A stretch of 5,069 bases of DNA from Clostridia bacterium (GTDB lineage Bacteria; Bacillota; Clostridia; Oscillospirales; Acutalibacteraceae), in NCBI GenBank assembly GCA_017538005.1, contig JAFYJR010000007.1, positions 1 through 5,069 of the forward strand, given 5' to 3'. The first letter of the stretch is position 1; the number at the start of each line of letters is the position of its first letter. The translations under genes were made by a program, and so were the position numbers. Positions 1 through 4,971 of the stretch are shown here, one piece after another. The notes under the pieces were generated by a model. That model ran no database searches. It was not told the origin of the DNA and worked only from the letters and a program-made list of their open reading frames with translations.

Positions 1-1
1 A

Positions 2-463
2 GAGGCTCATCTTCTCAGCATCAAAGAGGAGTCAGCAAAGGTCCGCGCTGACCTCATGGATTCCTACAAGAAGCAGATAAGCATGCTCGAATACACTCCC
101 GACTTCTCAGAGGAAGTAAAGGCCGCCCGCGCGAAGAAGGCTGCGGCTGCCGAAGAGGCAAAAGCTGAGGAAGAGGCGAAAGCCGAAGAAGCCGAAGCTG
201 AGGAAGTCGCTTCCGACGATGCTGATATCGAAGAAGAAGATGCCGACGTCGATGAGTATCTTGACGGCGAAGATAAAGAAGAAAGTGAATACGAAGACAT
301 CGATTCTGATGACGATGATCTTTTCCCCGACGACGACGAAGATGAAGAAGACGACGAAGACGACGAGGAAGATGAGGAAGACGAGGACGAAGACATCGAC
401 GACGATGACGATGATGACGAAGCAGAGGACGAGGAAGACGACGAGGAAATCTCTCTCTTCTGA
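2..463 (+). CDS. divIVA: DivIVA-family cell-division/polar-scaffold protein, C-terminal part (5' end outside window)
   Basis: The reading frame is open from the left edge to the TGA at 461-463, giving 153 visible codons. The methionine at 56 is internal: upstream in-frame codons encode HLLSIKEESAKVRADLM, which continues into DSYKKQISMLEYTP. This resembles the end of the DivIVA coiled coil (helical, with an Arg/Lys-rich turn and a final Leu-Leu/Met-Leu-x-x-x-P pattern). DivIVA proteins bind negatively curved membrane at division septa and poles and recruit division or growth factors. After the coiled coil come an Ala/Glu/Lys helix-prone linker (about residues 42-70 of the visible part), a long almost uninterrupted Asp/Glu tail, and a terminal hydrophobic ISLF. 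Such an acidic tail is not part of the core family fold and is probably disordered. The position directly before lspA and rluD matches the divIVA neighbourhood in Firmicutes and supports the call. The N-terminal membrane-binding domain is not visible, so another coiled-coil protein remains possible. Confidence 0.72.
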   Translation, partial: EAHLLSIKEESAKVRADLMDSYKKQISMLEYTPDFSEEVKAARAKKAAAAEEAKAEEEAKAEEAEAEEVASDDADIEEEDADVDEYLDGEDKEESEYEDIDSDDDDLFPDDDEDEEDDEDDEEDEEDEDEDIDDDDDDDEAEDEEDDEEISLF

Positions 464-477
464 GAAAGAGGCACTTT

Positions 478-954
478 ATGACAATCACTGTAACAATAAT
501 CGTGGTTGCCTTGCTTGTCGGTTTTGATCAACTGACCAAATATTTAGTGCTGACCTATGTTAAGCCTGTTGATGCTGTTCCCGTTATTGATAAAATAATT
601 CAGTTCCGTTACACGGAAAACACGGGAGCAGCATTCAGTATATTCAGTGACAAGACATGGCTGCTTTCAATATTTACAGGGGTCATGATAGTTGCAGGAC
701 TCCTGTATTTATTTTTAGGTAAAGCCGACAACAAGCTCCAGTACGCCGCGATTATTCTGATTATAAGCGGCGGTATCGGCAACCTCATTGACCGTCTGGC
801 CAGAGGTTTTGTCATTGATTTCATTGAGTATCTGTTTATGGAATACGCGGTATTCAATGTCGCGGATATCCTGGTCACGATAGGCGCGGTCTTGCTTGTG
901 GCATCAGTACTGTTCGTTAAAGGTGAAAAAGATGAACTGCATCATAACAGCTGA
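478..954 (+). CDS. lspA: Lipoprotein signal peptidase (signal peptidase II)
   Basis: This is an integral membrane aspartyl protease that cleaves the signal peptide from diacylglyceryl-modified prolipoproteins just before the lipidated cysteine. The 158 residues are a normal family length with four hydrophobic segments (about 2-16, 61-80, 88-104, 124-147). All signature motifs are present: DQLTK at 17-21, ENTGAAF at 47-53, GNLIDR at 101-106, VIDF at 112-115 and FNVAD at 126-130. By family knowledge the catalytic aspartate pair corresponds to D114 and D130, and D105 is also conserved. The start at 478 has a good ribosome binding site (AAAGAGG at 465-471, six bases upstream) and lies 14 bases after the divIVA stop. 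The 3' end overlaps rluD by 23 bases, suggesting translational coupling. Nothing looks damaged. Identification is very secure. Confidence 0.96.
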   Translation: MTITVTIIVVALLVGFDQLTKYLVLTYVKPVDAVPVIDKIIQFRYTENTGAAFSIFSDKTWLLSIFTGVMIVAGLLYLFLGKADNKLQYAAIILIISGGIGNLIDRLARGFVIDFIEYLFMEYAVFNVADILVTIGAVLLVASVLFVKGEKDELHHNS

Positions 955-1849
955 CGAATATTCAAGCGGCAAACGAATAGACTCAGTCATCGCCGAAGCG
1001 GACGATAATATCACGCGTTCTGCCGCGCAGAGACTGATAGAAAACGGAGACATCACCGTAAATGAAGAGACAGTCTCCAAGAACTATAAAGTCAGCGCAG
1101 GCGATGTCATAAAGATATCTGTTCCCGAGCCGACTGAAATTGAGGCAAAGCCCCAGGACATACCGCTCGATATCTTTTATGAGGACGATGATTTGCTCGT
1201 CGTAAACAAGCCGAAGGGTATGGTGGTTCATCCGGCGGCGGGAAATCCTGACGGCACGCTTGTAAACGCGCTCCTGTTCCACTGCAAAGGTTCGCTCTCC
1301 GGTATAAACGGCGAGATAAGGCCCGGCATCGTCCACCGTATAGACAAGGACACCAGCGGTCTCCTTGTCGTGGCAAAGAACGATGCCACGCATCAAAAAC
1401 TTGCGGAGCAGATAAAAGAGCATTCCTTCACCCGTTGCTATAAAGCAGTTGTTCACGGCAACATAAAGGACGACGAGGGCACAATAGACGCTCCCATAGG
1501 ACGCAGTCCCAAAGACAGAAAGAAAATGGCGGTTACGGATAAAAACTCAAGGGAAGCCGTAACTCATTTTAAAGTCCTTGAACGCTTTAAGGACTATACA
1601 TATATCGAGTGCAAACTCGAAACAGGACGTACACACCAGATAAGGGTACATATGGCGTACAGGGGAAATCCTGTCGCGGGTGATACATTGTACGGACCAA
1701 AGAACACACCGAAAGATTTAAACGGGCAGTGCCTGCACGCGTACAAACTCGGTTTTGTTCATCCGAAGACGGATGAGTATATGGAGTTTGAGGCGCCCCT
1801 GCCCGAATACTTTGAAAAATTCCTGAAGAAAGTGAGGGACAGCCGATGA
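932..1849 (+). CDS. rluD: RluA/RluD-family 23S rRNA pseudouridine synthase
   Basis: This cytoplasmic enzyme isomerises specific uridines to pseudouridine, in RluD in helix 69 of 23S rRNA. I chose ATG 932 (305 residues) over the in-frame ATG at 896: 932 has AAGGTG six bases upstream (920-925), and the extra 12 residues from 896 lie inside lspA and look like nothing in the family. An S4 RNA-binding domain spans about residues 14-67, from GKRIDSVIAE to GDVIKISVPEP. The catalytic domain follows from about 80. Its active-site motif HRIDKDTSGLL places the catalytic aspartate at D138, and GRTHQIRVH lies at 232-240. The NKPKGMVVHPAAG segment is also typical. lspA followed by an RluD-like gene is a conserved Firmicute pairing (lspA-ylyB in Bacillus subtilis). 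The exact uridine target cannot be read from sequence, since RluA, RluC and RluD paralogues share these motifs. The stop overlaps the next start by four bases (ATGA). Confidence 0.93.
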   Translation: MNCIITADEYSSGKRIDSVIAEADDNITRSAAQRLIENGDITVNEETVSKNYKVSAGDVIKISVPEPTEIEAKPQDIPLDIFYEDDDLLVVNKPKGMVVHPAAGNPDGTLVNALLFHCKGSLSGINGEIRPGIVHRIDKDTSGLLVVAKNDATHQKLAEQIKEHSFTRCYKAVVHGNIKDDEGTIDAPIGRSPKDRKKMAVTDKNSREAVTHFKVLERFKDYTYIECKLETGRTHQIRVHMAYRGNPVAGDTLYGPKNTPKDLNGQCLHAYKLGFVHPKTDEYMEFEAPLPEYFEKFLKKVRDSR

Positions 1850-2673
1850 ATGCGGAAGTAAAAGCTAAACTGCAGAAAGATGCCGTGAAGGTTCGCATGA
1901 GCGTAATAGAAGGCACCTTCAACGCGAAGTCCGGACATCCGGGCGGATCACTCTCCGTGGCTGATATGATCACATATCTCTACCTTTACAAACTCAATGT
2001 TGACCCGAAAAATCCCGACTGGGAGGACAGAGACCGTTTCGTACTCTCCAAGGGCCACACAGCGCCCGCTCTGTACGGTGCGCTGGCTCTTAAAGGTTTC
2101 TTCCCCGAAGAGGAGATAAAGACGCTCAGAAAGCCCACATCGCGTCTCCAGGGCCATCCCTCCATGCACCTCACACCCGGCGTTGACATGAGCACGGGCT
2201 CACTCGGCCAGGGTGTCTCAGTCGCCGTCGGCATGGCTCTCGGCGCAAAGCTCAGCAACAAAAGCTACAGAGTATACACCATTCTCGGCGACGGCGAGAT
2301 TGAAGAAGGTCAGGTCTGGGAAGCAGCGATGTTCGCGAGCGCCAAGAAACTCGACAACCTTGTCGTAATCGTTGACAACAACAACCTTCAGATAGACGGT
2401 ACTCTCGAGGAAGTAAACTCCCCGTACCCGATAGACGAGAAATTCAAAGCCTTCGGTTTCAATGTAATAAACATTGACGGCCACGACTTTGATCAGATAG
2501 ACGATGCCTTCACACAGGCAGAAAACTGCAAGGGCAAGCCCACAGCCATCATTGCGAAGACAATAAAAGGCAAAGGCGTGTCCTTTATGGAAAACCAGGT
2601 CAGCTGGCACGGCAAAGGCCCGAACGAAGAGGAATACAACGCGGCTATGGCCGAACTGAAGGAGGCGCTTTAA
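1846..2673 (+). CDS. Transketolase, N-terminal subunit (thiamine-diphosphate-binding half)
   Basis: Transketolase moves two-carbon ketol units between sugar phosphates in the non-oxidative pentose phosphate pathway. Here the enzyme is split, and this 275-residue chain is the pyrophosphate/Mg-binding half. The thiamine-diphosphate motif is intact: GDGE at 148-151, followed 27 residues later by NNN at 178-180. Other transketolase hallmarks are SGHPGGSLS (H31), LSKGHTAPALYGAL (H71), TGSLGQG, and a late VSWHGKGP (H255). The start at 1846 is the ATG of an ATGA overlap with rluD, with GTGAGGG at 1832-1838 as ribosome binding site, so its translation is probably coupled to rluD. The next gene, one base away, supplies the other half, and the two together match the length of a one-chain transketolase. 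Split transketolases are common in Clostridia, Thermotoga and archaea. A split DXS or dihydroxyacetone synthase is less likely given the motif spacing. Confidence 0.95.
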   Translation: MNAEVKAKLQKDAVKVRMSVIEGTFNAKSGHPGGSLSVADMITYLYLYKLNVDPKNPDWEDRDRFVLSKGHTAPALYGALALKGFFPEEEIKTLRKPTSRLQGHPSMHLTPGVDMSTGSLGQGVSVAVGMALGAKLSNKSYRVYTILGDGEIEEGQVWEAAMFASAKKLDNLVVIVDNNNLQIDGTLEEVNSPYPIDEKFKAFGFNVINIDGHDFDQIDDAFTQAENCKGKPTAIIAKTIKGKGVSFMENQVSWHGKGPNEEEYNAAMAELKEAL

Positions 2674-2674
2674 T

Positions 2675-3622
2675 ATGGCAGATATCGTAAAGAAAGCCAC
2701 CAGAGACGGCTACGGCGCTGCTCTTCTTGAACTCGGTGAAAAGAACCCGAAAGTCATAGTAATGGACGCGGACCTTGCGGGCGCCACAAAGACAGGTGTA
2801 TTCAAAAAGGCATATCCCGACAGATTCTTCAACGCCGGTATAGCCGAAGGCAACCTCATAGGCGTTGCCGCAGGTCTCTCACTTACAGGTCACATAGTCT
2901 TCGCGAGTTCCTTCGCGATGTTCGCTGCAGGCAGAGCTTTTGAGCAGATCAGAAACTCCATAGGCTATCCTCATCTCAACGTCAAAATCTGCGCAACTCA
3001 CGCAGGTATCTCAGTAGGCGAGGACGGCGCATCTCACCAGTGCAACGAGGACATAGCTCTCATGCGCTCAATCCCCGGCATGACCATAATAAATCCCGCG
3101 GACTGGGTTGAAGCAAAAGCCGCAGTACTTAAGGCAGCGGACTTTGAAGGCCCTGTATATATGCGTTTCGGACGCCTTGCAGTACCTCAGATTTTCGACG
3201 AAAACACCTATGAGTTCGAATGGGGTAAAGGTAAAGTACTTTACAACGGTGACGATGTTGCAATAATCGCCACAGGTCTCATGGTAAACGAAGCCCTCAT
3301 CGCAGCCGAAGAACTGAAAGCAGAAGGCATAAATGCCCGTGTTATCAACATCCATACAATCAAACCGCTTGATGAAGACATAATCCTCAAAGCGGCAAAA
3401 GAGTGCGGATGTGTTGTAACAGCCGAAGAGCACAGCGTAATCGGCGGCCTGGGTGCTGCGGTTGCAGAGCTGCTCTCAGAAAACCTTCCGACACCGATGA
3501 AGCGTGTCGGCGTGAATGATGTTTTCGGCCGTTCAGGCCCGGCAGTTGAAATGCTGAAGATATACGGTCTCGACGCCGCTCATATAAAGGAAGCGGCAAA
3601 GGAAGTCATAAAGAGGAAGTAA
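2675..3622 (+). CDS. Transketolase, C-terminal subunit (pyrimidine-binding and C-terminal domains)
   Basis: This is the partner chain of the preceding gene, completing the cytosolic transketolase heteromer. It has 315 residues. The pyrimidine-binding domain occupies about the first 170: FNAGIAEGNLIGVAAGLS holds the conserved glutamate (E58) that activates the thiamine cofactor, and CATHAGISVGEDGASHQ (H109 within it) is the substrate-side loop typical of transketolases. RFGR near residue 160 and the Rossmann-like C-terminal domain (ATGLMVNEALIAAEEL, then VTAEEHSVIGGLGAAVAELL) follow. The start at 2675 lies one base after the previous stop and has a textbook AAGGAGG at 2659-2665, nine bases upstream, so both subunits should be made in similar amounts. 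Sequence and length are normal for the family and no frame damage is seen. The pyruvate dehydrogenase E1-beta family has a related fold, but neighbour and motifs favour transketolase. Confidence 0.95.
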   Translation: MADIVKKATRDGYGAALLELGEKNPKVIVMDADLAGATKTGVFKKAYPDRFFNAGIAEGNLIGVAAGLSLTGHIVFASSFAMFAAGRAFEQIRNSIGYPHLNVKICATHAGISVGEDGASHQCNEDIALMRSIPGMTIINPADWVEAKAAVLKAADFEGPVYMRFGRLAVPQIFDENTYEFEWGKGKVLYNGDDVAIIATGLMVNEALIAAEELKAEGINARVINIHTIKPLDEDIILKAAKECGCVVTAEEHSVIGGLGAAVAELLSENLPTPMKRVGVNDVFGRSGPAVEMLKIYGLDAAHIKEAAKEVIKRK

Positions 3623-3636
3623 GGTAAAAAGACAGA

Positions 3637-4491
3637 ATGAGTACAGTTTGGTGGATTGTAATAGTTACAACAATAGCAGGTGTAGGCGGCACGGGCCTCG
3701 GCGGTCTCGTGGGCGCCGTTCTGCGCCGTGATTCGGAAAAGGTGGTAAGCCTCTTACTGTCCTTTGCCGGCGGCGTTATGATGGCTGTTGTCTGCTTCGA
3801 CCTCATCCCCGAATCACTGCTTCCCGAAGGTGCGCAGGAGCCGATACCTCTCTACTTTGTAATACTCGGTATCTTACTCGGCTACGCTGTTGTATATGTA
3901 CTCAACTACTTCATAGACAAGGCCACAAACCACGAAATAGCGCACATTGACGAGGATCACCCGAAAACAGCCGATGACCTCGATGAACTTATCCACTCCG
4001 ACCACTTAGAGGAGCATAAGAAAACCGGACAGTTTCGCGACCTGTTCATCGGCGGCATAGTTATGGCCTGCGCCATAGCACTCCATAATATGCCGGAAGG
4101 CATGGTTATCGGCGCGTCTTACGCCGGTGTACCCGAAGGCGTCTTCACCGGCTCCGGCCTCATCCTTGCCATTGTCATCGGCCTTCACAACATACCTGAA
4201 GGTATGGCCGTCTCAGTGCCACTTATCACAGGCGGTATGAGCAAAACCAAAGCCATAATAGTAACGGCCGCCTCCGGTGCTCCGACAATAATCGGTGCCC
4301 TCGTGGGTTACGGTCTCGGCCTTTTGAGCCCCATCTGGCTGGCTCTCTCCTTAAGCTTCGCCTCAGGCGCCATGCTCTATGTCGTCTTCGGCGAACTTAT
4401 CCCGGAGTCCATCCTCATGTGGCGCTCAAAACTGCCGGCCTTCTGCCTCCGTGTCGGCACCGTCGTCGGCCTGATACTTGTCAAGGTATAA
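3637..4491 (+). CDS. ZIP-family divalent metal transporter (zinc/iron permease)
   Basis: ZIP proteins carry Zn(II), and often Fe(II) or Mn(II), into the cytoplasm. The 284 residues fold plausibly into eight membrane segments: about 4-28, 36-58, 68-92, 134-158, 168-196, 204-228, 230-252 and 262-284. The two family-defining metal-site motifs are present: HNMPEG at 150-155 (segment 4) and HNIPEG at 184-189 (segment 5). FDLIPES and FGELIPES in segments 2 and 7 are further conserved elements. The loop between segments 3 and 4 is rich in His and acidic residues (H99, H103, H108, H120, H123, H127), the usual place for a ZIP metal-sensing or metal-gathering loop. The overall form resembles the bacterial GufA/ZupT branch. 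The start at 3637 has only a modest binding site (AAGG at 3621-3624) and lies 14 bases after transketolase, so it is likely the last gene of the run. The metal preference cannot be read from the sequence. No terminator follows its stop. Confidence 0.92.
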   Translation: MSTVWWIVIVTTIAGVGGTGLGGLVGAVLRRDSEKVVSLLLSFAGGVMMAVVCFDLIPESLLPEGAQEPIPLYFVILGILLGYAVVYVLNYFIDKATNHEIAHIDEDHPKTADDLDELIHSDHLEEHKKTGQFRDLFIGGIVMACAIALHNMPEGMVIGASYAGVPEGVFTGSGLILAIVIGLHNIPEGMAVSVPLITGGMSKTKAIIVTAASGAPTIIGALVGYGLGLLSPIWLALSLSFASGAMLYVVFGELIPESILMWRSKLPAFCLRVGTVVGLILVKV

Positions 4492-4498
4492 AATCCTA

Positions 4499-4527
4499 TT
4501 GAAAAACCAAACGCTTTAATATATAAT
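4499..4527 (+). promoter_or_regulatory. Sigma-70-type promoter for tRNA-Pro
   Basis: A TTGAAA -35 box (4499-4504) and a perfect TATAAT -10 box (4522-4527) are separated by the optimal 17 bases. The expected start is about 4534, roughly 14 bases before the mature tRNA 5' end. Since no hairpin-plus-T-tract lies between the ZIP stop at 4491 and the tRNA, read-through from the operon may add to tRNA transcription. Confidence 0.8.
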
Positions 4528-4547
4528 AGTCAAGTCGCGAAAATCGT

Positions 4548-4624
4548 CGGGGTGTAGCGCAGTTTGGTAGCGCGCTTGCTTCGGGAGCAAGAGGCCGGGA
4601 GTTCAAGTCTCCCCACTCCGACCA
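4548..4624 (+). tRNA. tRNA-Pro, anticodon CGG
   Basis: A full cloverleaf can be drawn. The acceptor strand CGGGGTG pairs with CACTCCG (one G-T wobble). The D arm is GCGC/GCGC with a GG-containing loop. The anticodon stem CTTGC (4575-4579) pairs with GCAAG (4587-4591) around loop TTCGGGA, which puts anticodon CGG at 4582-4584. A five-base variable loop and T arm GGGAG-TTCAAGT-CTCCC follow. The discriminator A is followed by an encoded CCA, ending at 4624. The first base pair C1-G72 and A73 are the usual bacterial tRNA-Pro identity elements. It reads codon CCG. A second, broken tRNA-Pro copy starts 28 bases downstream with no promoter between, so the two would be co-transcribed. Confidence 0.96.
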
Positions 4625-4652
4625 TTTGCGGAGAATAAACATAACTGAATAA

Positions 4653-4696
4653 CGGGGTGTAGCGCAGGTTGGTAGCGCACTTGCTTAGGGAGCAAG
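4653..4696 (+). pseudogene. 5' half of a second tRNA-Pro gene, interrupted at the anticodon stem
   Basis: These 44 bases match the start of the intact tRNA-Pro at 41 of 44 positions. They cover the 5' acceptor strand, D arm and complete anticodon stem-loop (CTTGC, loop TTAGGGA, GCAAG). The three differences are one D-loop base, one base just before the anticodon stem, and the first anticodon base, giving AGG at 4687-4689. From 4697 the similarity stops: no variable loop, T arm or 3' acceptor strand follows before the terminator at 4723. The fragment therefore cannot give a normal tRNA from this locus. The sharp break at the end of the anticodon stem fits a recombination event in the anticodon stem-loop, a favoured integration target of tyrosine recombinases. 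Simple deletion or an assembly join are alternatives. Confidence 0.85.
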
Positions 4697-4700
4697 CGTG
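4676..4700. other. Candidate attachment-site core at tRNA/island junction
   Basis: The tRNA-side arm CGCACTTGC (4676-4684) and the arm GCAAGCGTG (4692-4700) are an imperfect inverted repeat (7 of 9) around the seven-base anticodon loop TTAGGGA (4685-4691). The symmetry extends past the tRNA anticodon stem into the non-tRNA sequence at 4697-4700. The layout, two roughly nine-base arms around a seven-base centre, is that of a tyrosine-recombinase core site. No integrase gene is in the window, so this is an inferred site only. Confidence 0.4.
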
Positions 4701-4722
4701 AAAATAAGCCTCAAAAGCCTTG

Positions 4723-4752
4723 AAACAGCGTAGGTACGCTGTTTTTATTTTG
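4723..4752 (+). terminator. Rho-independent terminator after the interrupted tRNA
   Basis: A perfect ten-base inverted repeat AAACAGCGTA (4723-4732) and TACGCTGTTT (4735-4744), separated by GG, runs into a T-rich tract (4742-4750, continuing TTTTT after one G). In practice the hairpin would open to a four- to six-base loop. The T-tract lies only on the plus-strand side, so it ends transcripts coming from the tRNA-Pro promoter and separates them from the gene at 4972. Confidence 0.85.
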
Positions 4753-4772
4753 TTTTTGCCCGAATTTCGGTA

Positions 4773-4837
4773 TAACTTTTATGTATCTTTTAACTTAATT
4801 TAACACTTTTTGACAACAAAAGTTATTCTAAAAGTTA
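4773..4837. repeat. Three copies of the octamer AAAAGTTA (one inverted, two direct)
   Basis: TAACTTTT at 4773-4780 is the exact reverse complement of AAAAGTTA at 4818-4825 and 4830-4837. The first pair extends to nine bases (ATAACTTTT/AAAAGTTAT). The two direct copies start 12 bases apart. A partial inverted copy, TTAACTT, lies at 4790-4796. Such spaced short repeats could be protein-binding sites, for example integrase arm sites or a regulator. AT-rich chance repetition cannot be excluded. Confidence 0.45.
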
Positions 4838-4849
4838 AACTTTTTCAAA

Positions 4850-4870
4850 TGTATAACCCAAGGTTATACA
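4850..4870. promoter_or_regulatory. 21-bp palindrome, possible operator
   Basis: TGTATAACC (4850-4858) and GGTTATACA (4862-4870) are perfect nine-base inverted repeats around CAA. No T-tract follows, so it is not a terminator. The two-fold symmetric form with a short centre is typical of a dimeric repressor or activator site. It ends 44 bases before the -35 box of the promoter for the methyltransferase-like gene, a distance more suited to an activator or a looping regulator than to direct promoter blocking. Confidence 0.5.
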
Positions 4871-4914
4871 GGGTACGTGAGGGTTTTATCTGTTTGCAAA
4901 AAGCTTTCGGTTTA

Positions 4915-4943
4915 TTGAATGTTTAATTACTTAATGATATAAT
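4915..4943 (+). promoter_or_regulatory. Sigma-70-type extended -10 promoter for the methyltransferase-like gene
   Basis: A TTGAAT -35 box (4915-4920), a 17-base spacer and a perfect TATAAT (4938-4943) preceded by TGA (4935-4937) form an extended -10 element. The predicted start near 4950 leaves a short leader of about 22 bases containing the binding site GAGGTG (4962-4967). The leader is too short for a riboswitch. The promoter should be strong unless controlled from upstream sites. Confidence 0.8.
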
Positions 4944-4971
4944 GAGGCATCATTTACAAACGAGGTGTAAT

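Larger units (their letters stand above)
4753..4914. other. AT-rich intergenic stretch with repeated motifs, no gene seen
   Basis: No reading frame with a credible start and binding site is visible here on either strand. The base composition is clearly more AT-rich than positions 1-4490. It contains three copies of AAAAGTTA (two direct, one inverted) and a 21-base palindrome, both listed separately. Together with the terminator and promoter on its sides it forms the upstream control region, and possibly the integration-related end, of whatever unit the gene at 4972 belongs to. Confidence 0.6.

Noticed and set aside
200..460. The GAN-repeat tract as a CRISPR array or tandem-repeat element
   Set aside because: The repeats are codon-scale and degenerate, without constant repeat and spacer units; they simply encode Asp/Glu.
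219..527. Plus-strand Lys/Thr-rich reading frame
   Set aside because: An out-of-frame reading of the same acidic repeat that runs into lspA; low-complexity and without a ribosome binding site.
64..531. Minus-strand poly-serine reading frame of 155 codons, and an overlapping Arg/Leu-rich one at 54-488
   Set aside because: Both are antisense shadows of the GAN-codon acidic tail; no binding site, no plausible protein, and they run against a clear operon.
896..931. Upstream ATG that would add 12 residues to RluD
   Set aside because: The start at 932 has a well-placed AAGGTG and gives the normal family N-terminus; the extension lies within lspA.
4653..4722. Second copy as a functional tRNA, split tRNA or intron-containing tRNA
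   Set aside because: No T arm or 3' acceptor half appears before the terminator, and the break is after the anticodon stem rather than inside the anticodon loop, where group I introns in bacterial tRNAs usually sit. Nothing in view could supply the 3' half.
4760..4770. CCGAA-T-TTCGG inverted repeat after the terminator
   Set aside because: Only five base pairs with a one-base centre and no T-tract; too weak to call a regulatory site.
4810..4841. Perfect TTGACA box suggesting another promoter
   Set aside because: No acceptable -10 box lies 16-18 bases downstream (only AAGTTA/GTTAAA), so it is probably a chance match in AT-rich DNA.
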